A stretch of 22,707 nucleotides of DNA from JBGPIK01 sp041484845 (GCA_041484845.1 JBGPIK010000054.1:1-22707), one strand, 5' to 3'; counted from the first letter of the stretch, positions 8,203 through 15,792 are shown. Notes: generated by a model from the letters alone, not told the origin. Translations and numbers: made by a program.

Positions 8203-8643
8203 TCAGGCGGCGTTGCTGGCCGAGGGCAATTTAACAATGGTGAACCAGAATTCCTCGAGCAGCTTTACGATCTTGATGAACTGGTCCATATCCACCGGCT
8301 TAGTGATGTAACAATTGGCATGGAGGCCGTAGGTGGCGATGATATCCGCGTCGGCCTCCGAGGTCGTGAGAATCACCACGGGGATGCGCATCAAATCGGC
8401 GTCGGCCTTGACCTCTTTGAGAACCTCGCGGCCATCTTTTTTCGGCAGGTTAAGATCGAGCAGAATCAAATCCGGGGTGGGCGCCTGCAAGTATGGACCC
8501 TCCCGGCGCAGAAATGCCATAGCCTCTTCGCCATCGTTCACGACGCTTAAATGAATCAGAAGATTACCCTCTTTGAGAGCCTCCTTCGTCAAACGAACGT
8601 CGCCAGGGTTGTCTTCCACCAGTACAACTTCGATTGGCTTCAT
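8203..8643 (-). CDS. Rcp1-type single-domain response regulator
   Basis: 146 residues made up of one receiver domain. Glu10/Asp11 (VEDNPGDVRLTKEAL), phospho-acceptor Asp63 (LILLDLNLPKKDG), Thr93/94 (VILTTS) and Lys115 (YITKP) are all in place. The VEDNPGD opening and the long insertion before the Asp strand (REGPYLQAPTPDLI) are typical of Rcp1-like partners of phytochrome-type HDLQEP kinases, the kind encoded twice in this cassette. There is no DNA-binding or enzymatic output, so it acts by protein contact or as a phosphate shuttle. It is the first gene of the minus-strand run; the ATG at 8643 has a purine-rich GAGGGG somewhat far upstream. Confidence 0.92.
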   Translation of the reverse strand: MKPIEVVLVEDNPGDVRLTKEALKEGNLLIHLSVVNDGEEAMAFLRREGPYLQAPTPDLILLDLNLPKKDGREVLKEVKADADLMRIPVVILTTSEADADIIATYGLHANCYITKPVDMDQFIKIVKLLEEFWFTIVKLPSASNAA

Positions 8644-8901
8644 ATTCAGGTTTTTTCCCCTCTGGAATTACTCCAAACTAACCCGTGATCAGCGAAAGTT
8701 ATGCCGTCATAATAACGCCGGTAACTGAAAACTGCCTCGCATGAATAAATCGGCAAATAATGTTAATCTTTTGCTAATTAAGGACATCCTTTGCATTTAT
8801 GTTGGTCGACGCCTCGCGTCCAATGTTGAAGAATTTTGAAGTTTCTTATAGGAGTGGAGTACGCGTCTGTTCACTTTCAAGACAGTTTTGTAGGATTCAG
8901 A
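8644..8901. promoter_or_regulatory. divergent intergenic region between receiver and glyoxalase II genes
   Basis: 258 bases separate two divergent genes, so promoters for both must lie here. The part at about 8735-8800 is clearly richer in A and T than the flanks. A possible plus-strand pair TTGAAG (8826-8831) and TATAGG (8847-8852) has 15-base spacing and is weak. I see no convincing operator palindrome. Confidence 0.35.
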
Positions 8902-9669
8902 ATGAAAATTGTCCAAATTCCGCTGCTTCGCGACAACTACGGCTATTTGATCGTCTGCCAAAGAACCCACACGGCGGCCATAATCGATCCGTCAGAGGCT
9001 GAGCCAGTTTTACGGCGGATTGAGCAGGATAAAGTTGCCTTGAAGGCTATACTCAATACGCATCATCATCGCGATCATACCGGAGGCAACGAGGGACTTC
9101 TGGCGAGTGGCAAGCTCGAGGTTTATGGCCACAAGAGCGACGCGGGGCGAATCCCGGGCTTGACTCGCGCTGTCGATGAGGGCGACATTATCGAGATCGG
9201 TGATTTACGCGGCGTGGTTTTATTTATTCCCGGCCACACGACCGGACACGTTGGCTATCTTTTTGACGGCAACCTGTTTTGTGGCGATACCCTCTTCACC
9301 GCAGGCTGCGGACGCCTTTTTGAGGGGACGCCGGAGCAGATGCGCGCATCGCTCGAAAAACTCATGGAGCTACCCGATCAGACGAAAGTTTACTGCGGCC
9401 ATGAATATACGGAGAGCAATCTCCGGTTCGCAATTACGCTCGAGCCTAAAAATCGCAAACTCATGTCCAGATTCGAGAAAGTGCAGGGACTGAGGGCGCG
9501 CGGTGTTTCAACCGTACCGTCGACATTGGAGGAGGAAAAGCAGACCAACCCGTTTTTGCGCTGGGATAGCAAAGAAATCCAGGCTAATTTGAAAGCCCAT
9601 TCCGCGAATCTCCGCTTGGATCCGGTGTCCGTGTTTGCCAAGGTGCGTCAGCTCAAGGACTCCTTTTGA
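8902..9669 (+). CDS. gloB: hydroxyacylglutathione hydrolase-like metallo-beta-lactamase (glyoxalase II)
   Basis: 255 residues from the ATG at 8902, which gives the usual family opening MKIVQIPLLRDNYGYLI; an upstream TTG at 8836 would add 22 unrelated residues. The dinuclear metal motif THHHRDHTGG is at about residues 56-65, followed by the GHTTGHVGY and CGDTLFTAGCGRLFEG motifs and the HEYTESNLRFA segment that starts the C-terminal glyoxalase II domain. The product hydrolyses S-D-lactoylglutathione to D-lactate and glutathione, completing methylglyoxal detoxification; a related thioester cannot be excluded. Length is normal. Glyoxalase I is not in the window. It is transcribed away from the sensory cassette. 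Confidence 0.9.
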   Translation: MKIVQIPLLRDNYGYLIVCQRTHTAAIIDPSEAEPVLRRIEQDKVALKAILNTHHHRDHTGGNEGLLASGKLEVYGHKSDAGRIPGLTRAVDEGDIIEIGDLRGVVLFIPGHTTGHVGYLFDGNLFCGDTLFTAGCGRLFEGTPEQMRASLEKLMELPDQTKVYCGHEYTESNLRFAITLEPKNRKLMSRFEKVQGLRARGVSTVPSTLEEEKQTNPFLRWDSKEIQANLKAHSANLRLDPVSVFAKVRQLKDSF

Positions 9670-9750
9670 TCATCAGCCGAACACCCACTAATTTGCGCCG
9701 CACTCTACGTGGCGGGCATGAACGATAACCACTTTACTTAACGGAGCAAG

Positions 9751-9909
9751 ATGAATTTCAAGGAAAGAGCTTACCTCGGGCACGGGATGGTACGGGGCGG
9801 CGCTATAGCGGCACCGCAACAATTCTTTACCGTCTCTTTAATCATCTTTCTACTCTCGAACGCCGGCCGCGCTTTAGGGCTGGACGGAATAATCTTCGCG
9901 AAGCGGTAA
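9751..9909 (+). CDS. 52-residue membrane ORF, possible DoxX C-terminal fragment
   Basis: ATG at 9751 with GGAG six bases upstream, stop TAA at 9907-9909, two bases before the ATG of the aldo/keto reductase. The peptide has one hydrophobic helix (FFTVSLIIFLLS) followed by NAGRALGLDGIIF, which resembles the conserved C-terminal tail of DoxX-family membrane proteins. A TAA in the same frame lies just upstream (9739-9741), so no longer frame exists. It may be a minimal DoxX-like protein, the relic of a truncated doxX, or a leader that couples translation of the reductase. The frame and spacing are visible; the family link rests on a short match by eye. Confidence 0.5.
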   Translation: MNFKERAYLGHGMVRGGAIAAPQQFFTVSLIIFLLSNAGRALGLDGIIFAKR

Positions 9910-9911
9910 AG

Positions 9912-11030
9912 ATGAAACAAACCGGATTCGCGACTGCAGAAGCAACCGCGCGCTACCGTAGGCGGTTTGAAAAACGGGTTTCACCGACGCATTTCCACGA
10001 ATTCCAGGCTCTGTGGATGTCATCGATCGGTATTGGCACGTATCTTGGCAATTACGATGAGGAGACGGACCGGCTTTATCACAACGCAATGGTTCATGCC
10101 GTCGAGTACGGTTGCAATGTCATCGACAGCGCCATCAATTATCGCTGCCAACGCAGCGAGCGTTCCATCGGCACGGCCATGACCGAATTGGCCAACCATG
10201 GATTCGGCCGGGAGGAGATCATTGTTGCTACCAAAGGCGGCTTCATCCCCTACGACACCCTTCCGCCTAAGGATGTCAGAGCCTATTTCGAAACAAATTT
10301 TGTCAAACCGGAAATCGCAAACTTTTCGGATATCGTCGCCGGCTGCCACTGCATGACACCAAGATATCTCCTCAACCAACTCGACTGCAGTCTCGACAAC
10401 CTCAATCTTAAATGCGTCGACATTTATTACATCCATAACCCGGAGACCCAACTCGGCAAGCTTTCGCGCGAGGAGTTCAACCAACGTTTGCTGCAGGCAT
10501 TCGAAGCTCTCGAAGGCGCTGTCGCGGCGGGTAAAATCCGCATGTACGGAGCGGCGACATGGAATGGCTTTCGCAATGAACCGAGCGCCAAGGATTACTT
10601 GTCCCTCGCGAAGATTGTCGACTTAGCCGCGAGCGCCGGCGGCAAAGACCATCACTTTAAGGCTGTTCAACTACCTCTGAATCTGGGCATGACCGAGGCG
10701 CTGTCGCTGACCAATCAGGAGGTCGGCGGAAAACAGCTGACGCTGTTGCAGGCCGCCCAAGTTCTCGGCATCGCGGTGATGTGCAGCGCATCCGTTCTGC
10801 AAGGTCAATTGACGTGCAACCTTCCACCGATCATTAGCGATACCTTCCCCGGATTGGAGACCGACGCTCAGCGCGCGCTGCAATTTGTCCGTTCCACTCC
10901 CGGCGTAATTACCGCGCTGGTCGGCATGAAGCAGATCGCGCATGTTGAGGAAGACCTTGACGTGGCTCGCATCGCGCCCGCATCCTGGGAACAATACTCG
11001 AAGCTGTTCGAGACCTCCGCATCGAGCTAG
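9912..11030 (+). CDS. aldo/keto reductase
   Basis: 372 residues, NAD(P)H-dependent oxidoreductase of the AKR superfamily with a TIM-barrel fold. The catalytic tetrad is visible as Asp72 and Tyr77 (NVIDSAINY), Lys108 (VATKGGF) and His175 (YYIHNPE). Compared with compact AKRs it has an N-terminal extension of about 30 residues and an insertion after the lysine strand (about 110-148), so it belongs to a larger uncharacterised subgroup; the substrate is unknown. Its start is two bases after the small membrane ORF, suggesting coupled translation. It converges with another AKR gene on the minus strand, but the two are only distantly similar. Confidence 0.87.
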   Translation: MKQTGFATAEATARYRRRFEKRVSPTHFHEFQALWMSSIGIGTYLGNYDEETDRLYHNAMVHAVEYGCNVIDSAINYRCQRSERSIGTAMTELANHGFGREEIIVATKGGFIPYDTLPPKDVRAYFETNFVKPEIANFSDIVAGCHCMTPRYLLNQLDCSLDNLNLKCVDIYYIHNPETQLGKLSREEFNQRLLQAFEALEGAVAAGKIRMYGAATWNGFRNEPSAKDYLSLAKIVDLAASAGGKDHHFKAVQLPLNLGMTEALSLTNQEVGGKQLTLLQAAQVLGIAVMCSASVLQGQLTCNLPPIISDTFPGLETDAQRALQFVRSTPGVITALVGMKQIAHVEEDLDVARIAPASWEQYSKLFETSASS

Positions 11031-11109
11031 TCCGCATTATTCACCGTCAGAGGCAAAACTAGGAAATTGTGCCGATCGAGAGGTGAGACTGGAGGAGCGA
11101 AGACACAGA

Positions 11110-11160
11110 GTCGAGCAGTTTCAATGCCTTCGCTGATGCTTGCTCGACGCTCGCATTTTT
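11110..11160 (+). terminator. weak candidate terminator after the plus-strand reductase
   Basis: GTCGAGCA (11110-11117) and TGCTCGAC (11141-11148) form a perfect 8-bp stem with a 23-base loop, followed seven bases later by TTTTT (11156-11160). The long loop and offset T-run make it a poor intrinsic terminator, but it is the best candidate downstream of the gene ending at 11030. Confidence 0.3.
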
Positions 11161-11192
11161 CCCAGGCGTTCGCTCCAGAAACTCAGTTTGCA

Positions 11193-11237
11193 GGCCTGTC
11201 CTGAGCGCAGCCGAAGGGCCGCTCAAAGGCACAGGCC
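11193..11237. repeat. imperfect stem-loop repeat, GTCCTGAGCG type
   Basis: GGCCTGT (11193-11199) pairs with ACAGGCC (11231-11237) and TGAGCG (11202-11207) with CGCTCA (11220-11225), with a loop around CAGCCGAAGG. The string CCTGAGCGCAGCCGAAGG is of a kind I recognise as dispersed palindromic repeats in many environmental genomes. Only one copy is in the window, so repetition within this genome is inferred. Confidence 0.45.
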
Positions 11238-11350
11238 CATTGTCTTCGCTCCGGAGGGCTCGCCCCTCGATGGCTCTCACACGTGAATAATTCGGGCTCG
11301 CTGGAATCCGCGCGGCCGGCATCGCATGCCAGAGCCGGTCAAGCGCCGCA

Positions 11351-12295
11351 TCAGTTCCCGGTAAGGTAATCGATGTCACCGAAGATTTCTTCGAGCTTCT
11401 GGAGAACCGCTTTAGGCAGGGCTGGCTTCAGAATGGAATCGATATTCGACTTCAAATGCGCCGGATTTCCTGTCCCGGTCAACACGACATCCACGCCCGC
11501 TTCATGACGGCAAAATCGATAAGCTGCTTCCGGTAACGTTGCCGCGCCTCCGTCACTTAACACGAAGCCGAGGGGATCGTCTGGGTTTACGGCGTCACGG
11601 GGGACGACACGCTTCTCAAGTAAATCAGAAACGATTCCTTTCAGCCGCTCCGGCTGGCTTAACGCCCTGCGTACCGCAAACATGTCGAGCACTCCCACGC
11701 CGTTTTCGGCCGTCAATGGGAAGACGGTTTTTCGCGCCGACGGATTGAGCAAACTAAATCCAACCATCACCACATCCCACACGTTATCTTTAAGACTCTG
11801 CTGCAACATCTGGTGTGATGGATCCGGCACGAACCCCTCGGTAACTCCGATGAAGCGGATTTTCCCCTGCTCGCGCAATTGCAACATAGCCGGCATAAGC
11901 CGGTTTTTTGCAAAACCGTAATCCTTGGGCTCGACACCGTGCAAGTGGTAAACATCGACATAATCCGTGCCGATGAGATTGAGACTCTGTTCCAAGCCTT
12001 TTATTACTTCTCCTGCAGGGTCCGCATGATCCCGTGCGGGTAACGTTTTCTTTGTCGATAGGACCAGCCGATCGCGCGGGATGCCTTTGATCGCCTTGCC
12101 CACCACCGTCTCTGTTCCGTACGCCTGGGCGGTATCGATAAAGTTGATGCCGAGATCGATCGCTTGCTTGACCAGGGCGATAGCGTTGTTTTCCGATTCG
12201 GAATCGTTGCGCAAACCGAGCCGGCTCGGCCCGCCGCAGCCGAGCCCGGCGACGCTCACTTTCAACCCTGTTCGTCCAAGAGTGGTGTATTGCAC
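11351..12295 (-). CDS. aldo/keto reductase (short-type)
   Basis: 314 residues, beginning MQYTTLGRTGLKVSVAGLGC, the classic opening of the YajO/Gre3-like AKR group. The catalytic residues are Asp54 and Tyr59 (FIDTAQAYG), Lys82 (LSTKK) and His119 (VYHLHGV). The C-terminal VVLTGTGNPAHLKSNID segment matches the cofactor phosphate-binding end of the barrel. It would reduce an aldehyde or ketone with NAD(P)H; the substrate is not evident. It lies 83 bases downstream of the thioesterase gene, with a palindromic element in between, so it may be transcribed with that group or separately. Confidence 0.9.
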   Translation of the reverse strand: MQYTTLGRTGLKVSVAGLGCGGPSRLGLRNDSESENNAIALVKQAIDLGINFIDTAQAYGTETVVGKAIKGIPRDRLVLSTKKTLPARDHADPAGEVIKGLEQSLNLIGTDYVDVYHLHGVEPKDYGFAKNRLMPAMLQLREQGKIRFIGVTEGFVPDPSHQMLQQSLKDNVWDVVMVGFSLLNPSARKTVFPLTAENGVGVLDMFAVRRALSQPERLKGIVSDLLEKRVVPRDAVNPDDPLGFVLSDGGAATLPEAAYRFCRHEAGVDVVLTGTGNPAHLKSNIDSILKPALPKAVLQKLEEIFGDIDYLTGN

Positions 12296-12315
12296 TTGCG
12301 TCCTCTTAGCGATGC

Positions 12316-12385
12316 GGGGAACAGTTGGAGTACTGGAGTGGCGGAGTAATGGTCAACCCCTAACACCCTAATACTCCATTACTCC
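12316..12385. repeat. GGAGT-rich repeat with inverted copy
   Basis: Three consecutive units of about 8 bases on the pattern TGGAGTNN run from 12326 to 12350. The last, GGAGTAATGG (12343-12352), is perfectly inverted as CCATTACTCC (12376-12385), giving a 10-bp stem with a 23-base loop. The right arm covers the stop codon of the thioesterase gene. It could end transcription of the thioesterase message or be a dispersed REP-like element; no T-run follows. Confidence 0.5.
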
Positions 12386-12840
12386 CGGCCTCGCTCCACT
12401 CGAATTCCCAACACTTCGCCGGTCGCGCAGATCTCGCCGCCCGCGCTCAAAGTGCAACGCACCCATACTTTGCGGCCATCAACTTTCATGATGCGCGCGC
12501 GAAGATGCAGCGGCTCAGTCATCGGTGTCGGTTTCAGATAGGAGACATTCAAATTCCCGGTCACATAGCCGATGCGGGGGGCGCTCCCGATGGGTCGCTG
12601 CTCGCAGCGATAAGCGTGTGCGATGGCAAGGTTTAAGCTGTGGCAATCGATGAGCGTGGCAATGATGCCCCCGTTGACAAAGTCCCTGCGGCCGCCGCAA
12701 TGGTGTGGCTGCGCTTGCCATGTGGCGATGGCTTCATCGCCATCCCAGTAGCTCTTGATGTGTAAACCCTTTTCATTATTCGCGCCGCAGCCGTGGCAGT
12801 GATCGACGGAGCCTTGGTCCTGAAATGCCTGCTCGCTCAT
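12379..12840 (-). CDS. PaaI-type hot-dog thioesterase
   Basis: 153 residues in a single hot-dog fold. The N-terminal CHGCGANNEKGLHIK motif is common in PaaI-like proteins, and the family's active-site loop appears as DFVNGGIIATLIDCHS (about 53-68), where Asn-Gly-Gly replaces the common His-Gly-Gly and an Asp sits in the helix. It would hydrolyse an acyl-CoA thioester; the substrate is unknown. The ATG at 12840 lies 14 bases after msrB, so the two are probably co-transcribed. The stop codon falls inside an inverted repeat. Confidence 0.83.
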   Translation of the reverse strand: MSEQAFQDQGSVDHCHGCGANNEKGLHIKSYWDGDEAIATWQAQPHHCGGRRDFVNGGIIATLIDCHSLNLAIAHAYRCEQRPIGSAPRIGYVTGNLNVSYLKPTPMTEPLHLRARIMKVDGRKVWVRCTLSAGGEICATGEVLGIRVERGRE

Positions 12841-12854
12841 AGCGCCCGGGGGCC

Positions 12855-13253
12855 TTATTTGTTCTTATCGAACTTGAGTGAAGCGGAATTGATGCAATAG
12901 CGAAGGTGCGTTGGCGCCGGTCCATCTTCGAAAAGATGACCCAGATGGGCATCGCATTGGCCGCATAGGACTTCCGTTCGACGCATTAGAAAACTGTTAT
13001 CCTCGTCGGTCTCGACCTTTTCATCACCCAACGGCGCCCAGAAGCTCGGCCAGCCCGTCCCCGAATCAAACTTGTTATCGGAGCTAAAAAGCTCGTTGCC
13101 ACAACAGGCGCAGCGATACACGCCTCTGTCGTGACAATCCCAATATTGTCCGGTAAACGCAGTCTCAGTGCCCTTTTCCCGGCAAACGTGATACTGCTCC
13201 GGCGTCAGTTCTTTTTTCCATTCCTCATCGGTTTTCTTGATCTTCTCATTCAT
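12855..13253 (-). CDS. msrB: peptide-methionine (R)-S-oxide reductase MsrB
   Basis: 132 residues from the ATG at 13253, chosen because GGAGGG lies seven bases upstream; an ATG at 13277 would add eight residues. The protein reduces the R form of methionine sulfoxide in oxidised proteins. The catalytic cysteine is Cys120 in RYCINSASL, the structural zinc ligands are Cys48/Cys51 (CACCGNE) and Cys97/Cys100 (CGQCDAH), and the GTGWPSFW motif is intact. A resolving cysteine at the common position is not evident, so recycling may use another cysteine or thioredoxin directly. No signal peptide, so cytoplasmic. MsrA is not in the window. Confidence 0.95.
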   Translation of the reverse strand: MNEKIKKTDEEWKKELTPEQYHVCREKGTETAFTGQYWDCHDRGVYRCACCGNELFSSDNKFDSGTGWPSFWAPLGDEKVETDEDNSFLMRRTEVLCGQCDAHLGHLFEDGPAPTHLRYCINSASLKFDKNK

Positions 13254-13310
13254 TGTTTTCCCTCCGCCAGCGTCCATTAAAGTACAGCGCGGCTCACCCC
13301 GAGGACCGGC

Positions 13311-13802
13311 CTAGCGTTGCATGTTGACGAACTGGAGCGGGATCGGCAAGCTGGCGCCGCGCAGCATTTGAATCACCTCTTGCAGGTCATCGATCTTCTT
13401 GGCCGTCACGCGCACTTGGCTTTCCTGGATTGCCGCTTGCACTTTGAGTTTTTTAACTTTAATCATTTTAACAATGTTTCGGGCCGTGTCGGAATCCACG
13501 CCATCTTTGATCGCGATCTCGCGCTGGATCATCCCTTGAGCCGCCATCTGACTCGCCTTAGCGTCCAAACATTTCGTGTCCACTTTTCGTTTCACCAGAT
13601 TCTCGATGAGCGTATCCTGAACGGCTCGCAGTTTCATGTCGTCTTCCGTGGTCACGCGAATCTTTTTGTCCTTTTTATCAAGCGCGATCTCGGTCTTTGA
13701 GTCGCGAAAATCGTAACGCGACAAAATCGCCTTTTTCGTAATGTTGACCGCGTTATCGACCTCTTGCAGATCTATGCGACTTACGATGTCAAAGGATGGC
13801 AT
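13311..13802 (-). CDS. yajQ: YajQ family cyclic-di-GMP/nucleotide-binding protein
   Basis: 163 residues, full length for the family. The N-terminal MPSFDIVSRIDLQEVDNAVN and the segment VRVTAKKIDDLQEVIQMLR are characteristic of YajQ (DUF520), a two-domain ferredoxin-like fold. Characterised members in Xanthomonas and Pseudomonas bind cyclic di-GMP and influence transcription through protein partners; here only family membership can be shown. It sits between msrB and the CBS-domain gene in a minus-strand run with short gaps. No diguanylate cyclase or phosphodiesterase is encoded in the window. Confidence 0.94.
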   Translation of the reverse strand: MPSFDIVSRIDLQEVDNAVNITKKAILSRYDFRDSKTEIALDKKDKKIRVTTEDDMKLRAVQDTLIENLVKRKVDTKCLDAKASQMAAQGMIQREIAIKDGVDSDTARNIVKMIKVKKLKVQAAIQESQVRVTAKKIDDLQEVIQMLRGASLPIPLQFVNMQR

Positions 13803-13835
13803 GATGGCGAATCTCCAGCTGTTAGATGACCTTCG

Positions 13836-14375
13836 CTAGCCTTTTGTTGCTCCCTGTCGGCGCAACTTCCGCACATTGTTTTTTTTCAGGATTTTCAAGC
13901 TTGCGGCCCGCCTGCGCGGTGCGGCCACCACCTTGATGTTTGCTTCGCTGAGAACAAAAGCCAAAACATCGCTGCGGGTAATGATTCCCACGAGTTTCTG
14001 CTTCTTCACCACCGGCAATGAGCCGATCCGCTGCTTTTTGAGCAAGGCCACGGCGGCAATGAGAGAAGTTTCAGGGTGAACGGTGAACACGTTATGGGTC
14101 ATGACTTCTTCCACTGTAATCGTATCGGCGAAATGATCGATCGCCTCGCCGCGGTTGATCATCATACTCGTCGGATAGGCATCGCGAACATCTCTATCGG
14201 TGACAATACCCACGACGTTCTCGCCCTCGACGACCGGTAGTTGATTGATGCGGTGTTTAGCCATCAATTGCCGCGCGATGTTAATGCTGTCAAAACTCTC
14301 AACGGCAAGCACGCCTTCACTCATCCAATCCGCGACAACAACCGTTTTTCTCCTGGGCGTATACTTCTCCATCAT
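13836..14375 (-). CDS. two-CBS-domain protein
   Basis: 179 residues. CBS1 (about 14-70, with HRINQLPVVEGENVVGIVTDRD) and CBS2 (about 85-145, with QRIGSLPVVKKQKLVGIITRSD) form a Bateman module that normally binds adenosine nucleotides. A basic C-terminal tail of about 30 residues (AAPRRRAASLKILKKNNVRK) follows. There is no enzyme or channel domain, so it probably regulates another protein, or binds nucleic acid or membrane through the tail. Its ATG overlaps the stop of the upstream TraB-like gene in an ATGA arrangement, which points to coupled translation. Confidence 0.9.
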   Translation of the reverse strand: MMEKYTPRRKTVVVADWMSEGVLAVESFDSINIARQLMAKHRINQLPVVEGENVVGIVTDRDVRDAYPTSMMINRGEAIDHFADTITVEEVMTHNVFTVHPETSLIAAVALLKKQRIGSLPVVKKQKLVGIITRSDVLAFVLSEANIKVVAAPRRRAASLKILKKNNVRKLRRQGATKG

Positions 14376-15292
14376 AACTGCTCCGTGGTATAACCTCGCC
14401 GCTTCAATAATTCGATGACCCCATTTTTACCCACCAGGTGAGCCGCTCCCACCACCACGAGGGCTTTCTCCCCTTGCTCAAGCATTTTGACCAAATCCGG
14501 CAGCCAGCGGCGGTTTCGGTCGACGACGATTTTCTCATAAATTTGCGGATACTCTTTCATGCCTGCCAACACTAGCTGTTCCAATGCACGGGCATCTCCC
14601 AAACTCCAAGATTGTACGACCTGATCTAGGCTTTTGTCGAGCAGATCCAGCTCGCTAAGAGTCTGGCGCAGCATCGAATCTTGCTCGGGCGGTGAAAACT
14701 GGTCCAGGAGTCCGATTTGAAACTCCAGAGTTTCCAATCCGCGGATCGCCTTGCCGCCACTCTTGGCTTGATCTGCTAAGACTCGATCGAGGCCGAAATT
14801 CGGATCAAAGCCCATTTTTTGTAGCTTTACCGATGTAAGCGAAAACGCTACAAACCACGGCTTCAACCGGCTCATCTGAAGAAGATCGATGCCTAGTTCC
14901 CGGGCCCGCTGCTCCGCCAATTGATAGGTTTCCGGTGAGATGTTTTGTTGCAAACTTGTGCCGTCCCGATAAAGCGCTTTTTCCAGCATCGCCTGTTGCG
15001 CCCGCTCCAAAGTACCGCGCTGCGGATCGATTTCCAGCACGAGCGTCCGGGAATTTTCGAACGCCTCTTGGATCGATTTCTTGAGCGGATAGTTCTGCGG
15101 CCTCAAATAGTGAATGGATCCCAGAATATAAATCGCCCCTTTATCTGATTTAACCTTCCACAGGAAACTTTTTTCTTGGGCATTCAGATGGGAAGCCAGC
15201 GCCACGAAAGCTAATAGGACTAAGCCGACCGTCCATCGACTGTTCGTGGCTTGCCGGTTTATGGTTAGGGCAGTTGAGGTATTTTTTTTCAT
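14372..15292 (-). CDS. TraB/GumN family secreted protein
   Basis: 306 residues from the ATG at 15292, chosen because it gives a normal signal peptide (hydrophobic TVGLVLLAFVALASHLNA, cleavage before QEKS); in-frame starts at 15454 and 15325 would place long unrelated sequence ahead of it. The mature part has the family marks GSIHYLRP, LEIDP and the C-terminal GAAHLVGKNGVIELL. These proteins relate to the TIKI/TraB metalloprotease fold, where the GxxH and histidine near the C-terminus bind metal; bacterial members have no settled function. Expected location is periplasmic. It is followed, with a 4-base overlap, by the CBS-domain gene. Confidence 0.87.
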   Translation of the reverse strand: MKKNTSTALTINRQATNSRWTVGLVLLAFVALASHLNAQEKSFLWKVKSDKGAIYILGSIHYLRPQNYPLKKSIQEAFENSRTLVLEIDPQRGTLERAQQAMLEKALYRDGTSLQQNISPETYQLAEQRARELGIDLLQMSRLKPWFVAFSLTSVKLQKMGFDPNFGLDRVLADQAKSGGKAIRGLETLEFQIGLLDQFSPPEQDSMLRQTLSELDLLDKSLDQVVQSWSLGDARALEQLVLAGMKEYPQIYEKIVVDRNRRWLPDLVKMLEQGEKALVVVGAAHLVGKNGVIELLKRRGYTTEQL

Positions 15293-15470
15293 TTGCGCTT
15301 TTCGCAGTGTCACTTTGCAATCCATGCCGTTGCAGTCAAAACGATGGCCGAGACGGGGGCTTGCGCATGGATTCGTTACAGGCAAGCAGTAGCTACGGGA
15401 ACCGGAAATATCAGGTTCGGGCAGCCACTGTGAAAAGCTTTTAAAAGTGAACACACCCGGCTAAGCAAGG

Positions 15471-15788
15471 TTACCATTCGAGGCGAATGCAAATCTCCTC
15501 GTCCCGTTGTTCCGCCGGCAGTACCGCCAAGGGCGGTCCGCCCTTGGGCAAGACACACTCGCCGGTGCGCAAGTCGAAGCAATAGTTGTGATTCGTGCAG
15601 CGAACTTTCGTGCCTTCGAGCGCGCCCGTCTTGAGGTCCGCCTCTTCGTGTGGGCACTGCCGCGAAAAGGCGAAGTACTGGCCTTCAATGTTCGCGAGCA
15701 ACACTTGGCGCCCACCGAGATCGATCTCCTTCATGGCTCCCGCCGCCACCTCCCCCATCCGTGCAACCGGAATATAACTTACCCCCAT
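15471..15788 (-). CDS. Rieske [2Fe-2S] ferredoxin-like protein
   Basis: 105 residues, one Rieske domain. Cluster ligands are Cys45 and His47 (CPHEEADL) and Cys64 and His67 (CTNHNYCFDL), in the CxH...CxxH pattern of dioxygenase ferredoxins and NirD-like proteins. It has no signal peptide or membrane anchor, so it is a soluble electron carrier or an accessory subunit. The ATG lies four bases after the stop of the deacylase gene upstream, so the two are one transcription unit. No Rieske oxygenase or reductase is in view, so its redox partner is unknown. Confidence 0.92.
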   Translation of the reverse strand: MGVSYIPVARMGEVAAGAMKEIDLGGRQVLLANIEGQYFAFSRQCPHEEADLKTGALEGTKVRCTNHNYCFDLRTGECVLPKGGPPLAVLPAEQRDEEICIRLEW

Positions 15789-15792
15789 AAAA

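Larger units (their letters stand above)
11031..11350. other. 320-base intergenic region between convergent reductase genes
   Basis: No convincing gene. It holds an 8-bp inverted repeat followed by a T-run (11110-11160) and a dispersed-type stem-loop (11193-11237), described separately. The rest looks unstructured. A minus-strand open frame across 11059-11379 has no ribosome site or recognisable family and overlaps the end of the neighbouring gene. Confidence 0.5.

Noticed and set aside
11059..11379. Minus-strand open frame of 106 codons after the aldo/keto reductase
   Set aside because: Overlaps the end of the reductase, covers a stem-loop repeat and matches no family.
12316..12385. Possible CRISPR-like array from repeated GGAGT units
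   Set aside because: Units are about 8 bases with no spacers; too short and irregular for CRISPR.
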